From Mycobacterium sp. (GTDB lineage Bacteria; Actinomycetota; Actinomycetes; Mycobacteriales; Mycobacteriaceae): 64,000 bases of DNA. Below the pieces are notes generated by a model that saw only the letters and a program-made list of their open reading frames with translations, was not told where the DNA came from and searched no databases. Made by a program: the position numbers and the translations under genes. Position 1 is the stretch's first letter. Each line of letters starts with the position of its first letter. Location of the stretch: positions 62,001 through 126,000 of the forward strand of contig JAGQTU010000003.1 of assembly GCA_020438865.1 (NCBI GenBank). The letters are read 5' to 3'. Positions 22,717-32,301 of the stretch are shown piece after piece.

Positions 22717-23510
22717 CGCAACCCGTCATCGGTCCCGCGCTGGCCATCGTCTGCATCCTGATGGTGACGGCCGCCGCGCTGGTCTACCGCTTCGCCGCGC
22801 TGGGATCGGCGTGGACGGTGCCCCGAGCGGCGCTGCGCGCGGTGGCGCAGTTGGCGGCGGTCGCCGGCGTACTGGCCGCGGCGATGAGCCGGCTCTGGTC
22901 CTCGGCGCTGGTGCTCGCGGTCATGTTCGTCGTCGCCGCGGCGACGGCGGCGCGGCGCAGCCAGGCCCACCAGGGTTCGTGGTGGCTGGCCGGATCGGTC
23001 GGTATCGGGCTGCTCTCGGTGCTGCCGCTGCTGCTGCTGTCAGGGGTTGTCCCTCTCGACGGCGTCGCGATCGTGCCGGTTGCCGGCAGCGTTCTCGGCG
23101 CGACGATGACCGCGACGGCGGTGGCCGCCCGACGGGCCCTGGACACCCTGGGCCTGCGGGCCGGCGAGGTGGAGGCGGCGCTGAGTCTGGGATTCAGCGA
23201 CCGAGCCGCGCGGATGGAGGTCATCGGCCGCTCCGCCGCCGATGCTCTGCTTCCCAACGTCGATCAGGCCCGCACGGTCGGTGTCGTGACGCTGCCCGGT
23301 GCCTTCGTCGGAGTCCTGCTCAGCACCGGCTCGCCGCTACAGGCCGGCGCCGTGCAGATCCTGATCCTGATCGCCATCCTGTTGGCGCAGACCTGCGCGG
23401 TCGCCACGACCATCGAACTCGTCGCCCGCGGTGCACTTACCCGCGACCCGGGAGTTCGCCCCGAGCCCCGCGCCCAGCCATGGCGGAGGGCGAAGATTCA
23501 GGCCCGGTGA
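22707..23510 (+). CDS. FetB/UPF0014-family membrane permease
   Basis: 267 residues from GTG 22707 with about seven membrane helices. It contains the family signature around GATMTATAVAARRA, the cytosolic EVEAALSLGFS segment and TVGVVTLPGAFVGVLL. FetB-type permeases normally work with the FetA ATPase in iron/metal export. No ATPase gene is adjacent, so it may be orphaned. A short basic tail follows the last helix. The region 23511-23748 downstream holds nothing I can support. Confidence 0.8.
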   Translation: MHASQPVIGPALAIVCILMVTAAALVYRFAALGSAWTVPRAALRAVAQLAAVAGVLAAAMSRLWSSALVLAVMFVVAAATAARRSQAHQGSWWLAGSVGIGLLSVLPLLLLSGVVPLDGVAIVPVAGSVLGATMTATAVAARRALDTLGLRAGEVEAALSLGFSDRAARMEVIGRSAADALLPNVDQARTVGVVTLPGAFVGVLLSTGSPLQAGAVQILILIAILLAQTCAVATTIELVARGALTRDPGVRPEPRAQPWRRAKIQAR

Positions 23511-23748
23511 TGTCGCCCAAGGCCTGCGGAGGATCGGCGATCTACTCTCGGATTGACGGACACCGTCCCAGGCTTACCCTGCAGCACAACCGAATTCACA
23601 ACGGTTTGACAGGCGGCGTGGCCGTTGATAACGACACCGTGACGCCACCGCCTGGCCGTACCCTACGGCGCGCCTGGCCCCTTACGCTGCGATCCAGACA
23701 CGCGGCTACCGATGGCGGCGGGCCCCACCAACGAGGAGTTATCCACCC

Positions 23749-23817
23749 ATGTCCCGACGCACGATCACCGTCGCCTGCACAGCGGCGCTCGCGTTCGCCG
23801 ATCTGACGGTCAGCTAG
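23749..23817 (+). pseudogene. Signal-peptide fragment 1
   Basis: A 22-codon frame from ATG 23749 with CGAGGAG upstream reads as a signal peptide (MSRRTITVACTAALAFADL) and then stops. It looks like the 5' end of a secreted-protein gene whose body is missing. Confidence 0.4.
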
Positions 23818-23826
23818 GACTCCGGC

Positions 23827-23922
23827 ATGGTCGAGATCACGCGACGAAATGTCCTTATCGGCGCCGCGGCGGCGGCACCGTTGGCCGCTTGCCGTCAGTT
23901 CATGTTCCACGGTTCGCCGTAG
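23827..23922 (+). pseudogene. Signal-peptide fragment 2 (Tat lipoprotein start)
   Basis: A 31-codon frame encodes a twin-arginine, lipobox-type signal (TRRNVLIGAAAAAPLAAC). Directly after the lipobox Cys the DNA becomes the 3' end of the opposite-strand MspA-type gene. This is a recombination junction near 23890-23897. Confidence 0.5.
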
Positions 23923-24546
23923 GTGGTGACCGTTTCGCCGGACTTGGAGATGAGTCGGGCGAAGGGACGCAGCAAGACGCCGCCGGCGGCTCCGGTGACG
24001 CTGCCGTGGGCGTTCGACACGGCGACCGCGCCGTGAGGCCCGGTGACATCGACGGAAAACGTCGCCACCTCCTGCACCCCCGGACCCGTTTCCGAGGTCG
24101 GCACTGATCGAGAGCCCGGGGAAGAGGTTCGGGGTGATGACGCTGCCCAGAGGGTTGAGTCCAAACGGACTCAGGTTCGCCTTGTCGAGCAGGATGTTGG
24201 GCGTCGTGTAGCTGAAGTTTATGCCGACACCCAGTGAGTACGGGAACCCCACCTGATAACCGAGTTCCAATGTGCCCGCAAAGTTTTCGGCTCCGGGCCC
24301 GATCACGTCGTAGATCGCCCGCCCGGAATGGAACCATTCGCGGGTCAGCCGGTTGCGGTCCAGGGGTGCGACACCGTCGAGGAAGGTGTCCCATTGCGCG
24401 ACCTTCAACGTATTGCCGGAGTTGTCCATCTGGGTCATTTGGTTATCCAGCGCCGCCGACGCCGGCGACGTGGCGGCCGGCATGAGGAGAGCCGCGCCGC
24501 AGAAGATAGCGGCGGCGATTCGGCACGGGCGAAATTTCATTCTCAC
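23895..24546 (-). pseudogene. MspA-family porin, disrupted by a 1-base frameshift
   Basis: A signal peptide (about residues 1-31) is followed by a recognisable MspA-type mature protein (LDNQMTQMDNSGNTLKVAQW, then GVGINFSYTTPNILL). The frame breaks after SADLGNG, where an extra base sits in the C-run at 24085-24087. The remaining C-terminus continues in another frame (EVATFSVDV, then LLRPFARLI, ending in GEPWNMN) to a stop at 23895. MspA proteins form octameric outer-membrane channels. It is a recent pseudogene or a sequencing error. Confidence 0.88.
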
Positions 24547-24603
24547 ACCTTAAAAAAACGAGCTTGGGGGCCGCTTTATGGGGACTTGTGGAATTGCTGT
24601 GTG

Positions 24604-25380
24604 TCAGAACTTCTCGATCTTGACGGCCTGATCCCGTTGTGGCGGTTGGCCTTCCGTCACGGTGAGGATGAGCCCGACGCCTTTGGCGAAGAACTTGTGC
24701 TCGGCGGGAGCGCTGGGCTCGAGCATGTCGGCGTCTTTGGTGACGACGAGATCGCGCGCCGCGCCGGTGAGCGGGGTGGTGTCGGCGCCGTGCAGATCGA
24801 CCACCTCGCCGGTGTCCTCGGCGACACCCTTGGCGTACTCTTGGCGGAACTTGTCACCCACCTGGGGGCTGCCGGGCATCACGATTCCCGGCAGCGCCCC
24901 GTCCACACCGGCCTCGAATGAGCCTGCGGTGTCGACCTTTCCGTCGGCGAACTCCTTGGTCTGTTCCCCGAAGTACCAGACGCTGCCATCGCGGGCCTGG
25001 GCGAACCAGTCAAAGGTGTCCTCGGTCTGCTCGCCGTCGACCGAGACGCTGTCATGGACGACGACGGTCTTCACGCCCATCACGGTCTTTGTGTCGCGGG
25101 TGACCTCGGTGACGGTGCGCTGCTTGCCGTCCGGCGTATCGGCCTCGTAGATCATCCGGGTGCCGGGGACCATCGGCATATACGGATTGTCGATCGTGGT
25201 ACTGAAGTCCGCGGGATCGATCTTCGGGGCGTACGGATCGGTGATGCTCAGCGCTGCGCGGGTGCCGGGCGCCGCGGCGGACGTGGACGATTGGGTGGTC
25301 GACGACGGCGTGGTGCTCGAGCTGCAGGCGGTGAGCACGGCGGCCACCGCAAGGCAGGGAATCCAGTGGAATTTCCTCAT
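24604..25380 (-). CDS. Secreted lipoprotein, unknown function
   Basis: 258 residues from ATG 25380. The lipoprotein signal ends at LTAC (cysteine about residue 19), followed by a Ser/Thr-rich linker. The mature part has a beta-rich pattern (MVPGTRMIYEADTPDGK, WYFGEQTKEF, KFRQEYAKGVAEDTGEV). It ends 3 bp before the membrane gene upstream and is its operon partner. Proteins of this look often sit beside two-component systems in mycobacteria; the role is unknown. Confidence 0.75.
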   Translation of the reverse strand: MRKFHWIPCLAVAAVLTACSSSTTPSSTTQSSTSAAAPGTRAALSITDPYAPKIDPADFSTTIDNPYMPMVPGTRMIYEADTPDGKQRTVTEVTRDTKTVMGVKTVVVHDSVSVDGEQTEDTFDWFAQARDGSVWYFGEQTKEFADGKVDTAGSFEAGVDGALPGIVMPGSPQVGDKFRQEYAKGVAEDTGEVVDLHGADTTPLTGAARDLVVTKDADMLEPSAPAEHKFFAKGVGLILTVTEGQPPQRDQAVKIEKF

Positions 25381-25382
25381 GG

Positions 25383-26630
25383 TCAGCTCAATACATGTCG
25401 TAGGTCGGTCAGGGCCTGGGTCTCGGTGGCGGGGTCGGGTGTGCCGGCGCGCACGGCCTTGAGCACCGTGTCGATCTTGCCGTCCAGGAACGACCACGCT
25501 GTCTCGTTCATCGGCTGCAGCCGTGATTGCGCGTCGTCCCAACCGGTTTCGAGATCCTTGATGCGGGCCTTGGCGCCCTCTTGATCGCCCGCGGAGACCT
25601 TGGCGAGGGTGTCGGTCACGATGGTGCGGAAGTTCTGCAGGTCCTCGGCGGGGAAGGCCTTGGTGACCTCGCCCGTGGGCAACGATTCGACCACCGGCCC
25701 GGATGGAGCCTCGGCTAGCGCCGGCGAGGTGCCGTGCGGCTGCGCCGAAGCCCACGTGAGCAGTGCGGCGGTGCCGACGGCGAGGGCGGCGAAGTATCCG
25801 AGCATCACCCGTTCCCGCGGGTGCGCCACGTGAACGGGCCGTTCGACCTCGGGGTCGTTGATGACGTCGGCGCGGGTGCGGGTCAGGTAGACGACCGTGG
25901 CCAGAATCGCCGCGAGGAACAGCACGCTGGTGCCGGCGGTGCCCAGGCCCAGGCCGCCCTCGGCGCCGGTCCGGGCCAGCCAGTCACCCAGGTTCGCGCC
26001 CAGCGGGCGAGTGAGGATGTAGGCCAGCCAGAACGCCAGCACGGGGTTGGCGCCCAGCCGCCAGCCGATCGCGATGGCGGCGATCAGTCCGGCGGGCAGC
26101 AGCACCGCGACTCCGGGCTGCCAGCCGGTGAGTTCCAGCGTCCAGTCGCCGACGGCGGTGCCCAGGGCGAAGGTGACCAGGATCGCCAGCCAGTAGAACC
26201 CCTCGCGGGGGGTGGTGACGATGCTGTGGATCGACAGCGTGCGCTCACGGGCGTACCAGATGCCGAACACCACGGCGAGGATCGCCGTGAACACCGCGCT
26301 GCTGACCGCCAGCGGCACACCCAGTGAGTCGGTGAGGATATCGGTGTAGAGGGTGCCGGTGACGCTGAGCACGACGACGGTCAACCAGTACACGAACGGC
26401 ACGTACTTGCGCAGACTCATCTGCCAGGCGAGCACCGCCGCCAGCACGACGGTGAAGATGACGGTGGTGTTCTTCAGGCCGAACCCGAGGGTGGTGGCGA
26501 TCCAGTCGGCGAAGCTCTCACCAACGGTGGTGCACAGGATCTTGATGATCCAGAACCAGAGGGTGACCTCGGGGACCTTGGACAGCATGCGACGCGCGGA
26601 GGCCTCACGGTTGATCGTCATGGCGCACAT
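25383..26630 (-). CDS. COG4705-type integral membrane protein
   Basis: 415 residues from ATG 26630 (26621 is an alternative). About ten membrane helices in two similar halves; each half contains a GD/GxxxxDW motif (GESFADW, GTAVGDW, GANLGDW). This matches the uncharacterised COG4705 family. The last 100 residues form an extracytoplasmic helical domain. It is transcribed divergently from the small secreted protein and response regulator. Confidence 0.75.
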   Translation of the reverse strand: MCAMTINREASARRMLSKVPEVTLWFWIIKILCTTVGESFADWIATTLGFGLKNTTVIFTVVLAAVLAWQMSLRKYVPFVYWLTVVVLSVTGTLYTDILTDSLGVPLAVSSAVFTAILAVVFGIWYARERTLSIHSIVTTPREGFYWLAILVTFALGTAVGDWTLELTGWQPGVAVLLPAGLIAAIAIGWRLGANPVLAFWLAYILTRPLGANLGDWLARTGAEGGLGLGTAGTSVLFLAAILATVVYLTRTRADVINDPEVERPVHVAHPRERVMLGYFAALAVGTAALLTWASAQPHGTSPALAEAPSGPVVESLPTGEVTKAFPAEDLQNFRTIVTDTLAKVSAGDQEGAKARIKDLETGWDDAQSRLQPMNETAWSFLDGKIDTVLKAVRAGTPDPATETQALTDLRHVLS

Positions 26631-26753
26631 GGTTACCAATCGGCGCTGAGTATTCGCTGAGGGGACAACCTCAGCGCTTTCACAGGACCGCTTCACACAC
26701 TGGCGGGGGTAGGCGCCGCACCGGCGCCGGACGAATCAGTCGAGAGGAATACC

Positions 26754-26951
26754 GTGACGTCGAGAAAGAAGATCGCCACCGTCGTTGCCGGGGCGACCAT
26801 CGTGCTAGGAGCCGCCGGCGTGGCCGGCCTGGCCTACCAGGGTGAAATGCCGGGAACGTTGTTCGGGCACGGGCAGTCCCAGCAGGGACCGGACACCCCG
26901 GGTGTCCCCGACCTGCCCGAGCCGGGTGACACACCGGATGCCGGCGACTGA
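26754..26951 (+). CDS. Small exported acidic protein
   Basis: 65 residues from GTG 26754 with GAGAGGA upstream. A signal-anchor (about residues 6-28) leads to a Pro/Asp-rich tail (DLPEPGDTPDAGD). It lies directly ahead of the response regulator and is probably co-transcribed. Function unknown. Confidence 0.55.
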   Translation: MTSRKKIATVVAGATIVLGAAGVAGLAYQGEMPGTLFGHGQSQQGPDTPGVPDLPEPGDTPDAGD

Positions 26952-27030
26952 CGCGCTCGTATCCTTCGGTGCTGGGGGCGGTGTTGCGCTGCCCTCAGCA
27001 CCGGCCTTCGTCCCCGAGGAGCAACCAGCG

Positions 27031-27714
27031 ATGAGAGTGCTCGTCGTCGAGGACGAACCACGGCTGGCCAACACGCTGGCGGTGGGTCTGGGGGCCGAGG
27101 GCTTCGTCGTCGTCACCGCCGACAACGGCACCGATGGTCTGTGGCGTGCCACCGAGGAGACCTTCGACCTGGTGGTGCTCGACATCATGCTGCCCGGGCT
27201 CAGCGGCTACGAGGTGCTGCGGCGTATGCGCGCTCAGGGCGTGTGGACTCCGGTGCTGATGCTCACCGCCAAGGACGGCGAGTACGACGAGGCCGATGCC
27301 TTCGACCTCGGCGCCGACGACTACCTCACCAAGCCGTTCTCCTTCGTCGTGCTGACCGCGCGACTGCGCGCGCTGATGCGCCGCGGGGCACCGGAGCGCC
27401 CGGCGGTTCTCGGCGTCGGCGATCTCACCCTCGATCCCGCCCGGCGAGTGGTCCACCGCGGCGGTACACCGATCAGCCTGACTCCCCGTGAGTTCGGACT
27501 GCTGGAGTACCTGCTGCGTAACCAGGACAACGCCGTCACGAAAAGCCAGATCCTGCAACATGTCTGGGACTCCAACTACAGCGGGCCGGACAATGTGGTG
27601 GAGGTCTACATGGGGTATCTGCGCCGCAAGATCGACACCCCGTTCGGCACCAACACGATCCACACCGTGCGCGGGGTGGGCTACCGCATCGACTCGTCCG
27701 ACACGGGCAGCTGA
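27031..27714 (+). CDS. OmpR/PhoB-type response regulator
   Basis: 227 residues from ATG 27031, with CCGAGGAG upstream. The receiver domain has acidic pocket EDE, phospho-acceptor Asp51 (VVLDIMLPG) and conserved Thr/Lys (MLTAKD, TKPF). The C-terminal winged helix ends VRGVGYRI. It should bind promoters of the surrounding operon when phosphorylated by the kinase encoded on the opposite strand. The two genes overlap tail to tail by 34 bp, an uncommon arrangement. Confidence 0.93.
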   Translation: MRVLVVEDEPRLANTLAVGLGAEGFVVVTADNGTDGLWRATEETFDLVVLDIMLPGLSGYEVLRRMRAQGVWTPVLMLTAKDGEYDEADAFDLGADDYLTKPFSFVVLTARLRALMRRGAPERPAVLGVGDLTLDPARRVVHRGGTPISLTPREFGLLEYLLRNQDNAVTKSQILQHVWDSNYSGPDNVVEVYMGYLRRKIDTPFGTNTIHTVRGVGYRIDSSDTGS

Positions 27715-29054
27715 ACGACGATCGCCGCACCACCCTGGGGGCTGTCGCGCACCGTGACGCTGCCGTTGTGGGCGGCAACGATCTCCGCCACGATCGCCAG
27801 GCCGAGTCCGCTGCCCCCACTGGACCGCGAGCGATCGGAGTCCAGGCGCACGAAGCGTTCGAACACCCGCGCCCGCTCCCCATCCGGTATGCCGGGCCCG
27901 TCGTCGCTGACGATCAGCGTAGCCGTGCCACCGGCGGCGCGCAGCGACACCTCGACGCGGCTGCGGCAGTGGCGCACCGCGTTCTCCAGCAGGTTGCGGA
28001 GCACTCGTGCGAGAGCCTGCGGATCGCCGGACACACGGACGGGGACGACGCCCGTCAAAACGCTGTGTACGGACGAGGCGGCAACGCGCGTAACCTCCTG
28101 TGCCACAACGTCATCGAGGTCGACGTCCTCGCGCCGCACCGGAATCCCGAGTTCGTCGGCGCGCGCCAACAGCAGCAGATCGTCGATCAACGACCGCATC
28201 CGGTTGGCCTCCGGCAGCAGCGCGTTGTCGACGAGTTCCAGCTTGAGCAACTCTGGATGCGCCGCACCGACCTCCAGTGCGGAGATGATGGTGCTCAACG
28301 GGCTGCGCAACTCGTGTGAAGCGTCACCGACGAACCGCCGCTGCGCGGCGTGCCCGGCGTCGATGCGTGCCAGCATGTCGTTCATCGTCACCGCCAGCGC
28401 GGCGATCTCGTCACGATGCGCGGGCACCGCGACGCGCTCGGACAGGTCATGGCTGCTGATCTCCGCCACCTGCGCGCGTATGGCCTCCACCGACTTCAGT
28501 GATCGGCGGACGAGAACGAAGGTGGCGGCCGCCGCGCCGGCAACAACGACCGGCATCGCCGCCGCCAGCAGCAGCGCCACGCGCCACACCGTCGTCTCTC
28601 CCGGATCGGTCCTGGCACCCACCAATACGGTGTATTGGCCCGCGGGCTGCGAGCTCACCCGCACGTCGACGCCGTCCACGGTCGCGCTTCGCTGCGTGCC
28701 GGCACGATCGATCAACGGGATTCGCGGCCCTCCGTCGGAGGCCCGGACCACCGCACCGGAGGGATCGACAACCTGAATCACGCCGATCTGTGCGTCGGTC
28801 AGCAACAGCTGACTGTCCAACTCCCGCGGTGAATCCCCCTGTAACCCGACGGCGACGTCGCGGGCACGCCGGTCCGCCGCGGCGTCCACGTCGGCCAGGA
28901 CCTGTGCGTGGAGGATCCCGATCACGGCCGCCCCCACCGAGAGGAAGGCCAGCAGCACCACCAAGCCGGCCGCGAGTGCCGAACGCATCGGGATGCCCCA
29001 GGTCGCCGGATGCAGCCAGGCTGCGCGACCGGAGTCCGGCGCATCCGCAGTCAT
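27681..29054 (-). CDS. Membrane sensor histidine kinase
   Basis: 457 residues from ATG 29054. It has a first membrane helix (about 25-48), an extracytoplasmic sensor of about 100 residues, a second helix (about 150-175) and HAMP. The kinase core carries His247 (DASHELRSPLS), N-box NLLENAVRH, DDGPGIPD and GSGLGLAIV. It is the likely partner of the response regulator whose 3' end it overlaps. The stimulus is unknown; the flanking UppP, porin and lipoprotein genes suggest envelope stress. Confidence 0.92.
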   Translation of the reverse strand: MTADAPDSGRAAWLHPATWGIPMRSALAAGLVVLLAFLSVGAAVIGILHAQVLADVDAAADRRARDVAVGLQGDSPRELDSQLLLTDAQIGVIQVVDPSGAVVRASDGGPRIPLIDRAGTQRSATVDGVDVRVSSQPAGQYTVLVGARTDPGETTVWRVALLLAAAMPVVVAGAAAATFVLVRRSLKSVEAIRAQVAEISSHDLSERVAVPAHRDEIAALAVTMNDMLARIDAGHAAQRRFVGDASHELRSPLSTIISALEVGAAHPELLKLELVDNALLPEANRMRSLIDDLLLLARADELGIPVRREDVDLDDVVAQEVTRVAASSVHSVLTGVVPVRVSGDPQALARVLRNLLENAVRHCRSRVEVSLRAAGGTATLIVSDDGPGIPDGERARVFERFVRLDSDRSRSSGGSGLGLAIVAEIVAAHNGSVTVRDSPQGGAAIVVQLPVSDESMR

Positions 29055-29194
29055 CGGGCCATTCTCACCTTTGGTCAACCTGATCCGGCCGAGCCTGACC
29101 GAACGGCGCTGAAGAACCGCTGAGAACGATTGGCTTGCGCGGCAACCGTCTGCCACGGTGTACCCGACACACCGAAGAAAGGCGCCCCCTGGTC

Positions 29195-30121
29195 GTGACC
29201 GCTGACCTCAGCTACGCCGAAGCCGTCATCGTCGGATTGTTCCAGGGTGTCACCGAACTCTTCCCCGTCTCCAGCCTCGGCCATTCGGTTCTGATTCCCG
29301 CCCTCGTCGGTGGGCGGTGGGCGCAAGACCTCAACGTCTCCACGCCGGAGTCCCCCTACCTGGCCTTCATCGTCGGGTTGCATGTCGCCACCGCGATCGC
29401 ACTGCTGCTCTTCTTCTGGCGCGACTGGCTGGTGATCATCGGAGGCTTCTTCAGCTCCCTTCGACACCGCCGGATCACCACGCGCCCCGAACGGCTCGCG
29501 TGGCTGATCGTCCTCGCCACGATCCCGGTCGGCCTTTCCGGCCTCGCCCTCGAACACCTGTTCCGCACAACCCTCGGCAAACCCATTCCAGCTGCGGCGT
29601 TCCTGGTAGTCAACGGTGCCATCCTGCTTCTAGGCGAACGTCAGCGGCGTGCAGCGCCGGTGCCGGCGAATGCACTGTCCGCCAATGCTTCTGGGACCGA
29701 CGACCGATCCACGCTCGGTAACGCGGTGGACGACCGGCTCGCAGACCAGACCGTCAAACAAGGTGTCCTGATCGGCTGCGCCCAGATCCTCGCGCTACTG
29801 CCGGGCATCAGCCGGTCCGGCATCACGATGGTCGCGGGCTTGCTGCGCGGACTCTCCCACGAGGAGGCGGCGCGGTTCTCATTTCTGCTCGCCACGCCGA
29901 TCATCCTCGCCGCAGGTCTGTTCAAGGTGCCCGACCTGTTCGGGCCCCTGGGCGACGGCATTCACGGCCAGGTGCTCGCCGGTGGCATCGCGTCGTTCAT
30001 CGCCGCTTACCTTTCGGTCCGCTTCCTGACCAAGTATTTCGAGACCCGCACGCTGACGCCGTTCGCGATCTACTGCCTCGCACTCGGCGGCATCGGCCTG
30101 TTGTGGCTCACGCTGCGCTGA
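29195..30121 (+). CDS. uppP: Undecaprenyl-diphosphatase
   Basis: 308 residues from GTG 29195, polytopic. The family signatures are present: GVTELFPVSSLGH near the N-terminus (usual form EGxTEFLPISSxGH) and PGISRSG in the second half. UppP recycles the C50/C55 lipid carrier used for peptidoglycan and can give bacitracin resistance. A hydrophilic insertion around residues 150-190 separates the halves. It is divergent from the histidine kinase gene. Confidence 0.9.
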   Translation: MTADLSYAEAVIVGLFQGVTELFPVSSLGHSVLIPALVGGRWAQDLNVSTPESPYLAFIVGLHVATAIALLLFFWRDWLVIIGGFFSSLRHRRITTRPERLAWLIVLATIPVGLSGLALEHLFRTTLGKPIPAAAFLVVNGAILLLGERQRRAAPVPANALSANASGTDDRSTLGNAVDDRLADQTVKQGVLIGCAQILALLPGISRSGITMVAGLLRGLSHEEAARFSFLLATPIILAAGLFKVPDLFGPLGDGIHGQVLAGGIASFIAAYLSVRFLTKYFETRTLTPFAIYCLALGGIGLLWLTLR

Positions 30122-30136
30122 CTACGCTGAGGGCCG

Positions 30137-30901
30137 ATGGCAGCATTCGGCAGGGACACCACCACCGACGAGGTGCTCGCAGGACTGGACCTTTCAGGCC
30201 GTCATGTGGTGATCACCGGCGCGGCCGGTGGACTCGGCCGGGAGAGTGCACGCGCGATGGCGGCCCACGGCGCCTCGGTCACGGTGACGGCCCGCGACCG
30301 GCGGCGGGCGCAAAACGCCGTCAGCGAGTTGCGTCAGCTGGTGCCGGGCGGGCGTTTCGACGCGGGAGTCGTTGACCTGGGCGACTTTTCGTCGATTCGC
30401 TCCTTCACCGACGGGTTCCTCGCCGACCACGATGCCATCGATGTGCTCATCAACAACGCCGGGGTGATGGCTTGCCCGTTCGGCCATACCGTCGACGGCT
30501 TCGAGACCCAGTTCGGCACCAACCACCTCGGGCATTTTCTCCTCACGGCCCGACTCGCCCCCGCTCTGCTGCGAGGTGAGTCGCCGCGGGTGGTGACCCT
30601 CTCCTCGGCCGGGCACTCGCGCGCCGACGTCGACCTGGCGGACCCCAACTTCACAACGACGCCCTACAACGCCTGGATCGCCTACGGCAGGTCGAAGTCC
30701 GCCAACGCGCTGTTCGCGCGGGAATTGGCTCGACGCGCCGGGCCCGCCGGTGTGTTGTCGTTCTCGGTGCACCCGGGCGCCATCGTGACCGAACTGGGCC
30801 GCCACCTGACTGAGGAACTGCTGATCGACGTCATCAACGACACCCGGCAGCGCAGCGCGGCGGCAGCACGTACGTACGTACCACTATTTCCCCACCGCTG
30901 A
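30137..30901 (+). pseudogene. Short-chain dehydrogenase, C-terminus clipped
   Basis: 254 residues. NAD(P)-binding TGAAGGLG, NNAG, catalytic Ser (LSSAGH) and YGRSK are all intact. Relatives of this oxidoreductase group are usually about 300-320 residues. Here the frame leaves the family pattern after INDTRQRSAAA and ends in unrelated residues, so the substrate-side C-terminus is missing. It marks the right edge of the chromosomal-looking cargo. Confidence 0.65.
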
Positions 30902-31078
30902 ATCTTGGTACCCGCCTCAGCACGGACGGCGTCCTTTCGCAGGGCATCGCTGAGGGTGGCATCAGCAGTGAGCGTTGTGTTGCGGTGACATCGTCGAGGA
31001 TGCGTGAAATGGTGGTGGGGTGGTGCGCTGTTGGTGTGTTTTTGTAGGAGCGATTGCTGCTGCTCTTCTTCTTGTCTT

Positions 31079-32005
31079 CTAGAGGGTCCAATCGGGGCCG
31101 ATCTTTGGTGCTCGCTTCTGACCACCGGTGTCCCATGCGCGGCTGGTGGGCCATTCGCCGTAGAAGGCGACCAGAGCTTCGTCGGGCCAAGTGTCGGTAG
31201 CGGTGTCGCCGAGTCCCATCGCATGAGCGACGTCCCGGGAGCGGTCGAACGCGGCCATACGCTCGGGATGATTGTCGCCGTAGGAGGTGGGGCACTCCTG
31301 TCCGGGCGTTGCTCGACACCGTGGGCAAGTCACTCGCTGCCCGAACACGCGACGGCGTCCAGTTCGGTCGAATGCTTGCCACGGTGAGGGGGCGATGCCG
31401 ATCAGCACGTCGTACCCGAGAGATGGATCAGATTCCATGTGCATTCCGAGCTCGACGATTCGGCCGTCGAGCGGGTGGTAGGGATTGTCCGGATAGGTGC
31501 GGCCCAGTAGCGGATCGAGCGCGTCAATCGTCGGTTTCCACAGCGGTAGCCAGCCCCGATTGCCGATGACGAAGGACAGTTCCAGTCTGACGGGTACGCC
31601 GTCGGGAAGCATCTGCGCACCCGCCTCATAGACGGCGGCTTTGATTTCATCTTTGAACGCGTTTTTTTCCACCGATGCAGTGGTTCTCACCATGAGCACC
31701 TGTTCTGGTGGAGATGCCACCCGGGCATCGGCAATTCGGACATACGAGCGCTGCTGGGCGTCGCGCTGTTTGGTAGCCCACACCGAGACGAGGTAGGGAT
31801 TCTTGAGTTCGTTGGCGATGGGGTGTGCGTAGTTGTCCAGGTCCGCCACGTCGGACAATAGATCCCGGGAGTGTGGCGTCCCGACGTCGATTCGCAGGGC
31901 CCATGGTCGGTCCGAAATCCGAACGGCCGCAACGAGTTCTGTGGTGTCGGCGACGTATGCGCGCAGTCGGACTTGTTCGGGATCGCTGTTGGCGTTCCGC
32001 GACAT
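31079..32005 (-). CDS. Hypothetical protein with RusA-like core and zinc finger
   Basis: 308 residues from ATG 32005 (332 if started at 32077). The centre (VRLELSFVIGNRG, LWKPTIDALDPLLG, GRIVELGMHM) resembles RusA-type Holliday-junction nucleases in spacing, though I do not see all their acidic residues. The C-terminal part has a CPRCRATPGQECP...H zinc-finger motif of the type common in mycobacteriophage and plasmid proteins. It is probably plasmid or phage derived; the enzyme role is uncertain. Confidence 0.55.
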   Translation of the reverse strand: MSRNANSDPEQVRLRAYVADTTELVAAVRISDRPWALRIDVGTPHSRDLLSDVADLDNYAHPIANELKNPYLVSVWATKQRDAQQRSYVRIADARVASPPEQVLMVRTTASVEKNAFKDEIKAAVYEAGAQMLPDGVPVRLELSFVIGNRGWLPLWKPTIDALDPLLGRTYPDNPYHPLDGRIVELGMHMESDPSLGYDVLIGIAPSPWQAFDRTGRRRVFGQRVTCPRCRATPGQECPTSYGDNHPERMAAFDRSRDVAHAMGLGDTATDTWPDEALVAFYGEWPTSRAWDTGGQKRAPKIGPDWTL

Positions 32006-32301
32006 TGGCCGGGGGGTTTGCCGCAGTTGCAAAGGTTGGTTGTCGGGGCAGGAATACCAGCGCACCCGACCAACCATAGAGCCGAGTCGCGACGCAGGTT
32101 TCGGTTCAGGGTTCAGCCCAGCAGCAATGCGGGCGAGCAGCTTCCCCCCTAAGGGAAGCTGTTGAAGAGCAACGCCCAGCGGCGCCGCGGTCCGTTGATT
32201 CCGGATGACTGGGGTAGGCGGTCCCTGCTCCTTTACACCGCTGCGAACGACTGGTCCTGTTTGGGCTGCAAGTGTCGGGTTGGCTGGCTACGCTGCCGCC
32301 C

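Noticed and set aside
22451-23806. A 451-codon plus-strand frame across the Rieske and FetB-like genes
   Set aside because: Arg-rich off-frame product; both true genes are supported by motifs in their own frames.
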